From contig DASYXW010000058.1 of NCBI GenBank assembly GCA_035934405.1, forward strand, positions 1-64,000: DNA of 64,000 nucleotides, read 5' to 3'. Below, piece after piece: positions 26,249 through 34,877 of the stretch. Origin of the DNA: DASYXW01 sp035934405 (lineage in GTDB: Bacteria; Acidobacteriota; Terriglobia; UBA7540). Made by a program: the position numbers and the translations under genes. Position 1 is the first letter of the stretch. Every line of letters starts with the position of its first letter. Below the pieces are notes generated by a model that saw only the letters and a program-made list of their open reading frames with translations, made no database searches and was not told the origin of the DNA.

Positions 26249-27649
26249 ATGGCAGAAACGGCGACTACTGCCCCGACCTCGACCGCAGCCGCCGAGCCGC
26301 ACCTGCGGCGCGTGCTCTCGCTCTGGGACTTGATTTTCTACGGCATCGTTCTCATCCAACCGATTGCCGCCGTCCCGCTCTTCGGCATCGCCCAGAAGGA
26401 CTCGGGCGGCCACGCCGTGCTCACGATTCTCGCCGGCATGGTGGCCTTCCTGCTCACCGCGGTCAGCTACGGCCGCATGGCGGCGCTTTACCCGGCGGCG
26501 GGCTCTGCCTACACCTACGTCGGCAAGGGCCTCAATCCACACTTCGGCTTCCTGGCCGGATGGGCTATGTTTCTAGGCTACCTCGTGCTGCCCCTCATCA
26601 ACGTGGTGTACGTGGCGGTCACGCTCCACCGCGTCTTCCCGCGCGTTCCTTACGTCGCGGCGGCGGGCGGCTTCGCCCTGGTCATCACCCTGCTCAATCT
26701 GCTCGGCATCCGCTCCACGGCGCGCGCCAACCAGGTGCTGCTGGCGGCGATGTGCGCCGTCATCGGCGCCTTCATTATCCTGGGCATCCGGTACGTGGCG
26801 CGCACGGCGGGCGCGGGCGGCTTGCTGTCGCTCCACCCTTTTTACAACCCTCAGACTTTTGATCTTCACTCGATCGCCACGGCCACCGCCTTCGCGGCGC
26901 TCACCTATATCGGCTTTGACGGCGTGACCACGCTCGCCGAGGATGTCCAGAACCCCCGGCGCAATGTGCTGCTGGCGGTGGTTTTGGTGGTCCTGTTTAC
27001 GGGCATTTTCAGCAGCTTTCTTTGCTACCTCGGGCAGCTTGTGTGGCCCAATTACCTCGACTTCCCCAATTTGGAGACCGCCTTCATGGACGTCTGCCGG
27101 CGCGTCGGCGGCCTCCTGCTCTACGACGCCATGGCCGTGATTCTGATTGTCGCCAGTTTCGGCAGCGGTTTGACCGGGCAGGTGGGCGCGGCGCGCATTC
27201 TCTTCGGCATGGGCCGTGACAACGTCTTGCCGCGCAAAGTTTTTTCCTACCTCGATCCGCGCCGGAACACGCCCGCCGTGAACATCTGGATGATCGGCGC
27301 TTTGGCTTTCGCGGGCGGCCTGGTGCTGACCTATGAGAGCGCCGCCGACATCCTCAACTTCGGCGCCTTTGTCGCTTTCATGGGCGTCAACGTGGCCGCC
27401 TTCTGGCAATTCTATGTGCGCCGGCCCCGATCCAATCGGCGCGGGCACGAAGGCCGGGAACGGCGACTAATCGCTGACGCCATCGTGCCGCTCCTCGGGT
27501 TTGTGAGCTGCTTCGCCATCTGGCTGAGCCTGCCTCGCCAAGCCATGGTGGTCGGCGGCGCGTTCCTGCTGGCCGGCTTCGCCATCGCCGCCGTCAAGAC
27601 TCGCGGCTTCCGCACCCGTCCGGTGATGATTGACTTCCATGAAGCGTGA
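26249..27649 (+). CDS. APC-superfamily amino acid permease
   Basis: The 466-residue protein has 12 predicted membrane helices. The APC signature is clear in helix 1 (SLWDLIFYGIVLIQPIAAVPLFGI), helix 3 (ALYPAAGSAYTYVG) and helix 6 (AFAALTYIGFDGVTTLAEDVQNPRRN). Such proteins import amino acids with a cation or exchange them. The substrate cannot be read from the sequence and the neighbours (glycosyltransferase, histidine kinase) do not help. Confidence 0.9.
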   Translation: MAETATTAPTSTAAAEPHLRRVLSLWDLIFYGIVLIQPIAAVPLFGIAQKDSGGHAVLTILAGMVAFLLTAVSYGRMAALYPAAGSAYTYVGKGLNPHFGFLAGWAMFLGYLVLPLINVVYVAVTLHRVFPRVPYVAAAGGFALVITLLNLLGIRSTARANQVLLAAMCAVIGAFIILGIRYVARTAGAGGLLSLHPFYNPQTFDLHSIATATAFAALTYIGFDGVTTLAEDVQNPRRNVLLAVVLVVLFTGIFSSFLCYLGQLVWPNYLDFPNLETAFMDVCRRVGGLLLYDAMAVILIVASFGSGLTGQVGAARILFGMGRDNVLPRKVFSYLDPRRNTPAVNIWMIGALAFAGGLVLTYESAADILNFGAFVAFMGVNVAAFWQFYVRRPRSNRRGHEGRERRLIADAIVPLLGFVSCFAIWLSLPRQAMVVGGAFLLAGFAIAAVKTRGFRTRPVMIDFHEA

Positions 27650-27666
27650 ACCAGGGGACAGGGCCT

Positions 27667-27713
27667 TTAACCTTTGACTTCTGACCTTTAACTTTTGACC
27701 TTTAGCCTCTGTC
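27667..27713. repeat. Degenerate CCTTT(A/G)AC word array
   Basis: About five imperfect copies of an 8-9 base word (CCTTTAAC, CTTTGACTT, CTGACCTTTAAC, TTTTGACC) lie between the permease stop and the kinase start. One copy, TTGACC with TACCGT 16 bases downstream, could double as a weak promoter for the kinase. Confidence 0.7.
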
Positions 27714-27728
27714 GCATACCGTGTACCT

Positions 27729-29012
27729 ATGCGGAACCGCCAACCGGAGACCGGGACCCGCGCCACCTTCGCCTGGATGGACCTCCTGTGGCTGGCCTTC
27801 CTCGGCGGCCTCGCGCTCCTCGATCCGATCTTCGAAATCCACAAACAGCTTATTCTGCTCGGCATTGGCTTGCTCCAGATCTTTGACCAACGCCTCTTCG
27901 CGGCGGTCAAGCCCTCGCGCCGCAACGCTTACAGCGTCATCATCAAGATTCTGCTCGCGACCCTGCTCATCGGCCACACCGCCGCCGTCCCGATTACCAG
28001 CAACTACTACCTCATTTACTTCCTGCCGGTGATCTCCGCCGCCATGACGTATGAGGCCTGGGGGGCGCTGTTCTGGACCGCCGTCGCTTCCGCAGCTTAT
28101 TGCTCTTACTTGATTCCCGCCCTCGTTGAATATGAGCTGACGCCCAGCGGCGAGACCGAACTGGCGATTCGGGTCCTCTTCTTCTTCCTGGCTGCCATCG
28201 TGGTGAACCGCCTCGTCTCCGAGTATCGCCGCCAGACTGAGCGCTTCCGGACGCTCGCCGAGACGCTGGCCGAAACCAATCAGCGGCTGGAACAGGTGCA
28301 GGCCGAAGCGCGCCGGTCCGAGCGGCTGGCGGCGCTCGGCCAGCTTTCCGCCGGACTCGCCCACGAGATTCGCAACCCGCTCGGCGTCATCAAGGGTTCG
28401 GCGGAGATGCTTGCCGCCAAGCTCCCGCCGTCCGATTCCGTCGCGGTTGAACTGGCAGGGTACATTTCGAGCGAAGTGGACCGCCTGAACGGCATGGTGG
28501 GCCGCTTTCTCGATTTCGCGCGGCCCCTGCGGCTCGAGCCGCGCTCGCAGCAGATTGCGCCGGTCATCGAGAGAGCCCTCAAAGCCATCCACGACCGCTG
28601 GCCGGAAGCGCCGGTCGAGGTGGAGCGGCAATACGCGGCGCACCTGCCGGCCGTGCCAGTCGATGCCGAGATGTGTGAGCAGGTCTTCACCAACCTGGCG
28701 TCGAATGCTTACGAGGCGCTGGGAGAAAAAGGGGGCAAGCTGCGAGTGCGCGTCGCCCCGGCCTCGACCGGCAACCGCAGCGGAGTCCAGATTGATTTTG
28801 AAGATTCCGGCCCCGGCGTCCCCATCGAGCTTCGCGAGCAGATATTTAATCCTTTCTTCACCACCAAAAAGACCGGCACGGGATTGGGTCTTTCCATCGT
28901 CTCGAAAATTGTGGACGAGCATGGCGGGACGATCCGCGCTACCGGGGAACCGGCGCAGGGCGCCTGTTTTCGGGTCTTTCTGCCCGGTGCGGAGGGCGGG
29001 GCTGGAAAATAG
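27729..29012 (+). CDS. Orphan membrane sensor histidine kinase (NtrB-like)
   Basis: The 427-residue protein has five or six N-terminal membrane helices (about 15-185) with no recognised sensor domain, a coiled linker (190-215), HisKA with the phospho-acceptor in AGLAHEIRNPLGVIKGS and a HATPase domain (DSGPGVP, FFTTKKTGTGLGLSI). The core is of the NtrB/ZraS type, whose partners are usually sigma-54 response regulators. No regulator is adjacent; the closest candidate on the same strand is the NtrC-type gene at 55652. Confidence 0.9.
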   Translation: MRNRQPETGTRATFAWMDLLWLAFLGGLALLDPIFEIHKQLILLGIGLLQIFDQRLFAAVKPSRRNAYSVIIKILLATLLIGHTAAVPITSNYYLIYFLPVISAAMTYEAWGALFWTAVASAAYCSYLIPALVEYELTPSGETELAIRVLFFFLAAIVVNRLVSEYRRQTERFRTLAETLAETNQRLEQVQAEARRSERLAALGQLSAGLAHEIRNPLGVIKGSAEMLAAKLPPSDSVAVELAGYISSEVDRLNGMVGRFLDFARPLRLEPRSQQIAPVIERALKAIHDRWPEAPVEVERQYAAHLPAVPVDAEMCEQVFTNLASNAYEALGEKGGKLRVRVAPASTGNRSGVQIDFEDSGPGVPIELREQIFNPFFTTKKTGTGLGLSIVSKIVDEHGGTIRATGEPAQGACFRVFLPGAEGGAGK

Positions 29013-29086
29013 AAACCAATGCTTCGCGACTCAACTCCGCGTCGTAACCACGCGGGAAGGGCGGGACTTTACTCCGCTGGAAGCGT

Positions 29087-29262
29087 CCCCTCACCCGGCC
29101 TACGGCCACCCTCTCCCCTCGGAGAGGGCTATTTCCTCGTTTTTGTTGCCCCTCTCCCCTGTGGGAGAAGGCTTTTTCCCTCGTTCTTGTTCCCCCTCTC
29201 CCTTTGGGAGAGGGTGGACCGCTGCCGGCGCTTTCACCAGCCGGAGCGGGCCGGGTGAGGGG
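29087..29262. repeat. REP-like element with 14-bp terminal inverted repeats and three hairpins
   Basis: CCCCTCACCCGGCC (29087-29100) and GGCCGGGTGAGGGG (29249-29262) are perfect inverted ends. Between them CCCTCTCCC...GGGAGA(A)GG hairpin units start at 29109, 29150 and 29194, separated by TTTCCTCGTTTTTGTT-like spacers, with a period of 41-44 bases. A related element lies at 33825-33890. It fills most of the 362-base gap ahead of the GloVer gene; no gene was found in that gap. Confidence 0.75.
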
Positions 29263-29374
29263 AGCGATGTACTGGAAGTTAGGTGGCAGGGCCAAGGCAG
29301 GAGTATACTGTCGGGGCGCATTCACCATCACAACCGAAAGCCGCGAGTGTGGTGAGGTACGGCGAGGAGGTAAC

Positions 29375-30844
29375 ATGGATCAACTTAATTGGGCAAAGCG
29401 GGCCTTCGGTCTCTTTCTGCTCTCCGCCACCACCGCGATTGCCTTACCGGCGCAGACCTTCACCACGCTGCACAGCTTCGACAATACGGACGGCTACCTG
29501 CCCTCCGCGGGGCTGGTGCAAGGTATTGATGGGAACTTGTATGGTACGACGAGCAGCGGCGGCGCCAACGGCGGTGGAACGATCTTCAGAATCACCCCTG
29601 GTGGCGCCTTTGCGTCGGTTTATAACTTTTGCTCGCTGAGTAGCTGCGTGGACGGCAGCAGTCCCGGCGCGCTGGTCGTGGCCACAGACGGGTCCCTTTA
29701 TGGGACAACCGGCAATGGCGGAGCCCATGGTTACGGTACGGTTTTCAGGATTACCCCCAATGGAGCTCTCACGGCTGTTTATAGCTTTTGCTCTAAGAGT
29801 AATTGCACGGATGGCGCTCGTCCGGGGCCGCTGATCCAGGCTGTGGACGGGAACTTTTACGGGACGACGGTCCAGGGAGGAAACAGCAACCAATGTGGTT
29901 TGGGCTGCGGCACGATCTTCAAAGTCTCCTCTGCCGGCGCTCTGAAGACGCTTTACAGCTTCTGCGTCTTTAGCAATTGCTTGGACGGCGACAACCCAAT
30001 GGCGGGCCTGGTCGAGGCCAGAAACGGGGCGTTTTACGGCGTAACGCCCGGCGGCACACCGGGCTCACTCAGTAGGGGCGAGATCTTCATACTTACACTC
30101 GCCGGCATGGTGTCGATTCTGGACCTCTTCCAGGGCGGGGCTGGGCCTAACAACCTCCTCGCTGCGCTGGTCCAGGGGCTGGACGGGAACCTTTACGGAA
30201 CAAGCGCCGGGGGCGGGTTTGGCAATTGCTCCGGAGGCTGTGGTACGTTCTTCAAGATCACTCCTCTCGGCGCGTTCACACAGCTTGCCAGCTTTGGCCT
30301 GCAAAGCGGGGACCCGAGCGGTCCCACAGCCGCCTTGGTTCAAGCGCAGGACCGGAATTTCTACAGTACCACAGCGGGTGGCGGAACCTTTAGTAACGGC
30401 ACGGTGTACAAAGTCACCGCAAGCGGGACGCTGACGGGACTCTACAGCTTTTGTAGCCAAACCGGTTGCGTAGACGGGAGTACGCCGATCGCGCCGCTGG
30501 CTCAAGACACCAACGGAGAGTTCTACGGCACAACCTTGGACGGTGGGACCAGCAGCGCGTGCTCGTTTGGCTGTGGCACAATCTTCAGCCTCGACGTTGG
30601 TCTGGGCCCGTTCGTGGAAAGCAACCCAGCGGCCGGTAAGGTGGGAAAGGCCGTCAAGATTCTAGGCACCAAACTGACCGGCGCGACCAGCGTCACCTTT
30701 AACGGCACGGCGGCTACGTTCACCGTGGTCTCGCATTCCTTGATCACCACCACCGTACCCGCCGGCGCCACAACCGGTAAGGTCAAGGTGACGATCCCCA
30801 GCGGCACGCTTTCGAGCAACGTGCCCTTCCGAGTGCTGCCCTAG
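29375..30844 (+). CDS. GloVer tandem-repeat (choice-of-anchor) secreted protein with IPT/TIG domain
   Basis: The 489-residue protein has a signal peptide (about 8-27) and about seven repeats of roughly 50 residues, each containing GLVQGxDGNLYGTT, GGGTIFRITPGG and LYSFC-like segments; this is the GloVer repeat (TIGR03803) expected to form a beta-propeller. Paired Cys residues recur in the repeats (SFCSLSSC, SFCSKSNC) and could form disulfides. Residues 405-489 form an IPT/TIG domain. The ribosome site GGAGG, 5 bases ahead of the ATG, is excellent. It is secreted or surface-attached; function unknown. Confidence 0.85.
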   Translation: MDQLNWAKRAFGLFLLSATTAIALPAQTFTTLHSFDNTDGYLPSAGLVQGIDGNLYGTTSSGGANGGGTIFRITPGGAFASVYNFCSLSSCVDGSSPGALVVATDGSLYGTTGNGGAHGYGTVFRITPNGALTAVYSFCSKSNCTDGARPGPLIQAVDGNFYGTTVQGGNSNQCGLGCGTIFKVSSAGALKTLYSFCVFSNCLDGDNPMAGLVEARNGAFYGVTPGGTPGSLSRGEIFILTLAGMVSILDLFQGGAGPNNLLAALVQGLDGNLYGTSAGGGFGNCSGGCGTFFKITPLGAFTQLASFGLQSGDPSGPTAALVQAQDRNFYSTTAGGGTFSNGTVYKVTASGTLTGLYSFCSQTGCVDGSTPIAPLAQDTNGEFYGTTLDGGTSSACSFGCGTIFSLDVGLGPFVESNPAAGKVGKAVKILGTKLTGATSVTFNGTAATFTVVSHSLITTTVPAGATTGKVKVTIPSGTLSSNVPFRVLP

Positions 30845-30868
30845 AGCATTCTTCGAGTGCGCTAGCTT

Positions 30869-31002
30869 TGGAGTGCGGTAGCTTGCTACCGCTTTCCCCG
30901 ATCCTATCGGGGCCAGCTTGCTGGCCGTGAAGTCTCGCAGGGCTGGCGACCGGCTGCGAGCAAGCTCGCAAGAAAAAAGCGGTAGCAAGCTACCGCACTC
31001 CA
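30869..31002. repeat. Nested palindromic element with perfect 27-bp arms
   Basis: A 27-base arm (30869-30895) is repeated perfectly in inverse at 30976-31002. Each arm is itself palindromic around GCGGTAGC-TT-GCTACCGC. Between the arms lie three smaller hairpins: CCCCGAT/ATCGGGG, CCAGCTTGCTGG and GCGAGCAAGCTCGC. It starts 25 bases after the GloVer stop. It is either a MITE-like repeat or a structured 3' region; the arms alone could form an extensive stem. Confidence 0.85.
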
Positions 31003-31038
31003 GTATCAGGGGCGGTCGGCGGAGCCACCCCCCCAAGG

Positions 31039-31161
31039 GTAGTGGGTCAGTTTGCTGTAGCGCCGCTCGGAGCCTGCCCTGGAAGGGAGCGGCGGATTCG
31101 ATTGAAAAGAAAAGGCCGCCGGTCGCAGACCGGCGCTACAATGCCCAAACTGACCCACTAC
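31039..31161. repeat. Palindromic MITE-like element with perfect 16-bp ends
   Basis: GTAGTGGGTCAGTTTG (31039-31054) and its exact inverse (31146-31161) flank a second inverted pair TGTAGCGCCG / CGGCGCTACA (31056-31065 / 31131-31140). Its right half is shared with the repeat block at 55000, whereas the left half is missing there. Confidence 0.85.
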
Positions 31162-31740
31162 CCCCCAAGAAAGGTCTTGACAACAGGGTCCTCATGATGT
31201 TATACTCTTCATTCGTCTGGAATCTCGCTCGATTCATTTGATAGTGAGGAACTTAGCTCCATTTTCGTACTCCCTCCCCCTGCCTGCCATCTTGCACCAA
31301 ACAAGCCCACGAGCGAAGCTAACTGACTTAAGCTATTGTCCACAAACGAGATATTGTAAAAATGGCGGGAGTGAAGCTAACTCGATTAAGTCATTGATAC
31401 TAAACAATATAGGCCAGAAAATGCCAAAAACGAAGCTAATCGGCTTATCCTTATGCTATCAAGAGAGATACAGTGTCAAAACACCTCGTTTTGAGGCAAA
31501 GATCAGAATGGGGGAATCGGTGGAACGAAGGTGACCAGGAATGGCGGCCAATTGGGGGGGGAACTAGCGGGGCCGAACCCATGGCGAACAAGCCTATTTG
31601 TTGTATAGGATTAGAGGCGAATTTGACCCATAAATTTGAAAAACTCGAGGGGGGCGAACCCAAAGCTAGTAACTCAAGTGGAATCATCAACATATTTCGT
31701 TTCGAGACCCCTCGTTTCCGAAAATCTCGTTTGGCCCCGA
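31088..31740 (+). repeat. AT-rich dispersed element, copy A
   Basis: This block aligns over its whole length with 55000-55640 in the same orientation. It starts with a near-identical 50-base segment (GGATTCGATTGAAAAG, then GGCCGCCGGTCGCAGACCG), continues with AAGAAAGGTCTTGACAAC and a promoter, the nearly invariant TTTGATAGTGAGGAACTTAG, three GAAGCTAA-centred units at 31315, 31373 and 31432, and ends near TTTGGCCCCG. It is strikingly AT-rich against the surrounding genome. A frame through it is conserved in parts with copy B (IVRNLAP, RAKLT/KAKLT, SEANSI, LILNxIG), but it is interrupted differently in the two copies. Between its end and the FecR gene (31741-32036) nothing else was recognised. 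Confidence 0.8.
31177..31206 (+). promoter_or_regulatory. Sigma-70 promoter inside AT-rich element A
   Basis: TTGACA (31177-31182), 18-base spacer, TATACT (31201-31206). The equivalent position in copy B also has TTGACA and an acceptable -10 box, so the promoter is part of the element. Confidence 0.65.
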
Positions 31741-32036
31741 AAAACGGACGGCGGTTGTGGACAGAGCCAGCCGGACCCCGCCCTTGCTGGAGGAACGGTG
31801 CTGGCGGAGGTGGAAGCGCGCGCCGGCAAGACCGGGTTTGTGGGAGGGGACGGCGCTGGGCGAGGAAACCTAGCGGCTGGTAAGTCAGAAACAGTGAGAA
31901 AGGCCCAACAAAGCGGCGGGCCGGCCATTCGCGCATCGAGGTCAACCTTTGCTGGGTTCCGGCCATCAGAACGGTATAGAATCGGGGCGACAGAGATGCC
32001 GAGCCGCGCAAGGCGGTCGTCACAAGGATGGTGCCT

Positions 32037-33692
32037 ATGAAGCTCGCTCACCGCTCAGTTCTCTTCGCTCTCGCTTTCAGCCTGGCGGCGCTCGCGAGCG
32101 TTCCGCCTGCCTCTGCTCAAGAGACCTCGCGCGCCCGGATCGTCCGCCTGAGTTACGTCGAGGGTACGGTCACGGTCGCGCGTCCTAATTCCACCGACTG
32201 GTCTGACGCCCCGGTGAACACGCCCGTCCAGGAAGGCTTCCGGCTCTCCACCGCGGCCGGCAGCTTTGCCGAAGTGGAGTTTGAGAACGGCTCCACGGCG
32301 CGGCTGGGCGAGCAGTCGCTCGTCGATTTCACCCAGCTCGGCTTGACCGAATCCGGCGACGCGATCAACCGGCTGACGCTGGAGCAGGGGTACGCCACCT
32401 TCCACGTTTTTCCCGCCCACGCCGACGTTTACGAGGTGAAAGCCGGAGAGGTGACGCTGCGGGCCGGGGAGAAGAGCGAGTTTCGCGCCGATCTCGATTC
32501 CGGGCGCTTGCGCGTGGAGGTGTTCAAGGGCGATGTAGCCTACACGTCCGCGCAAGGTTCCGGTACCGTGAGCAGGAACAAGGCGCTCGAAATCTCTCCC
32601 GGCGCCCAGGAAGCGACGCTCTCCCACGGCATCACCCGTGACGACTGGGACGATTGGGTGGCCGGCCGCGACCAGGAGCAGGAGGCCGACAGCCAGCGGC
32701 CCGGCCCCGACCGCAGCGCGCCCGCTTACGGCTGGAGCGACCTCGACCAGTACGGCGTGTGGTCAGACTATCCGGGCTACGGCTTCGGTTGGGCGCCCTC
32801 GGTCGCGAGCCTGGGCCCCTGGTCGCCGTTCACCTACGGCCAGTGGGTGTGGTATCCCAGCTTCGGCTACACCTGGATCGGTTACGAGCCTTGGGGCTGG
32901 CTTCCCTATCACTACGGAAGCTGGTTCTTTGACTCCTTTGCCGGCTGGTTCTGGATTCCTGGCGCGTTCAACTACTGGAACCCGGCGCCGGTGAATTGGT
33001 ACGTGGGCGGAGGATTGGTGGGCTGGTGCCCGATGACTCCAACGGCCTCGAACGCCCTGACGGGTACGACCCCGGCGGCCGGGTCCGGCGCGCGCGGCGG
33101 CGCGGCAAAATCCTGCACGCCGGGTGCGCCCGGGTGCCTGGTGGCCGTGCCGATCAAGAACCTCGCCAAGGGAACGCCGGTCGAGCCAGGGCAGCTCGCC
33201 GCGCTCGACCCGGCCGAGGCTACAAAAGTAGCCAAGCCCGACGTTCCGCCCACGACGTTCGCCTTGCTGCCGGGGACACCCGCCACCGAGCCGGCGCTGA
33301 TTGCGCGCTTGCGCTCGGGCGCCCCGCTCGGCTCAGCCGCGCCGCCTGGAGCGTCCGCCGCGGCCAGCCATGCAGCTCCTTCCCGCTCGCGTGAGGCCCG
33401 TGAGGGCTTGGACGGCTTCGCAGCTTCGCGCGGAACCTCACCGGGCGCGTGGCATGCGCGCCGGGCCCCCGTGTCTCCGCCGCCTGCATCCGCCGAGTCC
33501 CGCGCCGAGTCGGGTGATGGCCCGGCGCATTCTGCCCGCTTCTGGGGCAGTTGGGGCGCCGAATCGCGCACCGCCAGTGGCACGGCCCGCAGCATGGCCG
33601 GTGGCATGGAAAGCTCGGCGAGCGCCGGCGCCGCTTCGCATGCCGGCAGCGCATCGGGCGGCAGCTCACACAGCTCGGCGCCGCACCATTAA
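32037..33692 (+). CDS. FecR domain / DUF6600-like secreted protein
   Basis: The 551-residue protein has a signal peptide (1-27, cleaved after ASA). A FecR beta domain follows (about 35-185; VEGTVTV, GFRLSTAAGSFAEVEFENGS, ARLGEQS). Then comes a Trp/Tyr-rich block (220-320) with YGVWSDYPGYGFGWAP, PFTYGQWVWYPSFGYTWIG and PYHYGSWFF, typical of DUF6600 proteins of Acidobacteriota. The last 200 residues are Ala/Ser/Pro-rich and disordered. No sigma or anti-sigma partner is adjacent, so the FecR domain is probably a structural or scaffold module. AAGGA 8-9 bases upstream favours this ATG over 32028. Confidence 0.85.
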   Translation: MKLAHRSVLFALAFSLAALASVPPASAQETSRARIVRLSYVEGTVTVARPNSTDWSDAPVNTPVQEGFRLSTAAGSFAEVEFENGSTARLGEQSLVDFTQLGLTESGDAINRLTLEQGYATFHVFPAHADVYEVKAGEVTLRAGEKSEFRADLDSGRLRVEVFKGDVAYTSAQGSGTVSRNKALEISPGAQEATLSHGITRDDWDDWVAGRDQEQEADSQRPGPDRSAPAYGWSDLDQYGVWSDYPGYGFGWAPSVASLGPWSPFTYGQWVWYPSFGYTWIGYEPWGWLPYHYGSWFFDSFAGWFWIPGAFNYWNPAPVNWYVGGGLVGWCPMTPTASNALTGTTPAAGSGARGGAAKSCTPGAPGCLVAVPIKNLAKGTPVEPGQLAALDPAEATKVAKPDVPPTTFALLPGTPATEPALIARLRSGAPLGSAAPPGASAAASHAAPSRSREAREGLDGFAASRGTSPGAWHARRAPVSPPPASAESRAESGDGPAHSARFWGSWGAESRTASGTARSMAGGMESSASAGAASHAGSASGGSSHSSAPHH

Positions 33693-33702
33693 GAAGAGTG
33701 GT

Positions 33703-33890
33703 CGGTTGTCAGTTCTCAACTGTCAGTTGTGGAAGGTCACGGCTACAGGGTGGTGCTTGGTTGCGTAAGAAGCCGTTATTTCGGACACCCCAAGGCGGGG
33801 GTTCAACCCCGCCGTTAGCGGCCGCCCCCTTACCCCGCCCTCTCCCCCACACGGGTGGGGGAGAGCGTGTCCGAAGGACGGGTGAGGGGG
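33703..33890. repeat. Word array, hairpin and REP-like element after the FecR gene
   Basis: Three repeats are stacked here. 33703-33735 carries TCAGTT/TCAACT words. 33794-33813 forms GGCGGGG-GTTCAA-CCCCGCC, a strong hairpin that could end transcription. 33825-33890 resembles the element at 29087, with CCCTCTCCCCC, GGGGGAGAG and GGGTGAGGGGG. No gene was found between 33693 and 33962. Confidence 0.6.
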
Positions 33891-33962
33891 CTTTTTCGGC
33901 GCGGCTGAAGTCCCACCCTTCCTGATGCGTTGTGACGCCAATTTACGCAGCCAAGCACTGGG

Positions 33963-34784
33963 CTAGGAAATGACAATCCCGGCGTAGCCTACAACGGCGT
34001 CGGGATCGCCCCCCGCATCCGCCGAAGTGGCGTATTTCACGAGCGTCGCCTGCCGTCCTCCGAGGTCTCTGACTGCCACGAGCATCGCCACGACGGGGCC
34101 GTACCCGCACATGGAAATGCGCTCGCGGTGCACCACGTCATAGAGCCCCTGGGGGTCGAGCGCCAGGATGCGGTCGATCGCCCGGCGATCCTTGACGCGC
34201 GTCACGCGGTCCGGCTCATAGTGGCTGAAGTCGCTCGAGGCGACGATGAGCAGCGGCTTCGCGGCCCGGCTGACGGCTTCCGCCACGCCGTGGCCGAGCG
34301 AGACGAGCGCGGCATAGTCGTCGAGACCGATAGCAACCGGCACGATGCTCCCGCCGAACCGGCGTTGCAGAAAGGGCACCTGGACTTCAATCGAATGCTC
34401 CGCATGAGCCGCCGCGTCTTCTTCAAGCCCCGGACAGCAGCGGCGCAGCTCGTCCGCGAGCGATCCATCGATCGGAGCCGGACCGAGAGGCGTCAGCCAG
34501 GCGCCGCGCGACATCACCGCCAAGGGTTTCCCGCGCCCAAAGTGGTTCGGACCCAGGATGAGGTATGTGGCGCGCGCCGGAAGCCGGGCGTACACGGCGC
34601 CGGCCACGCGGCCCGAGTACTGGTAGCCGGCGTGCGGCGCCACGCATCCGAGAGCGCCGGCGACGACCTGCTCGGAGCCCGCCTCACCTCCGAGGCAGGC
34701 GTCAACTTCGCGCGCGAGCGCTTCTGGGTCGGCCGGGTAAAACCTTCCGGCGACGGCAGGCGGACGCACCGGAGCTTCTTGCAT
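33963..34784 (-). CDS. amrB: AmmeMemoRadiSam system protein B (MEMO1 family)
   Basis: The 273-residue protein matches the MEMO fold: RPPAVAGRFYPADP at the N-terminus, APHAGYQYSGRVAGAVY, ILGPNHFGRG, the HSIEVQVPFLQ segment, ASSDFSHYEP and CGYGPV. The His residues at APHAGY, GPNHFG and SHYEP are expected to form the metal site. AmrB normally occurs with AmrA and a radical SAM protein in a conserved system of unknown function; neither partner is in this window, so it is an orphan here. The promoter places the transcript start at the start codon. Confidence 0.92.
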   Translation of the reverse strand: MQEAPVRPPAVAGRFYPADPEALAREVDACLGGEAGSEQVVAGALGCVAPHAGYQYSGRVAGAVYARLPARATYLILGPNHFGRGKPLAVMSRGAWLTPLGPAPIDGSLADELRRCCPGLEEDAAAHAEHSIEVQVPFLQRRFGGSIVPVAIGLDDYAALVSLGHGVAEAVSRAAKPLLIVASSDFSHYEPDRVTRVKDRRAIDRILALDPQGLYDVVHRERISMCGYGPVVAMLVAVRDLGGRQATLVKYATSADAGGDPDAVVGYAGIVIS

Positions 34785-34790
34785 GAAGGG

Positions 34791-34819
34791 ATGGTAGCTG
34801 CCGGATGGCGGCGTGTCAA
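34791..34819 (-). promoter_or_regulatory. Sigma-70 promoter of amrB, predicted leaderless
   Basis: Minus-strand TTGACA (34819-34814), 17-base spacer, TACCAT (34796-34791). Only six bases separate the -10 box from the ATG at 34784, so transcription would begin at or beside the start codon, and no ribosome site is possible. Confidence 0.7.
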
Positions 34820-34877
34820 AGCAGGGCGGCTTCCGTGCCAGCGTGGGCTTGAACCCACTCGGGGAGGAACTCCCTGG

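Noticed and set aside
31315..31440. CRISPR-like regular spacing of GAAGCTAA in the AT-rich element
   Set aside because: The shared word is only 8-14 bases, the units between are diverged copies rather than unique spacers, and no cas genes are present.
31473..31883. 136-codon plus-strand frame in the tail of element A
   Set aside because: It bridges the end of the repeat and unrelated GC-rich sequence, has no homologous frame in copy B and no ribosome site.
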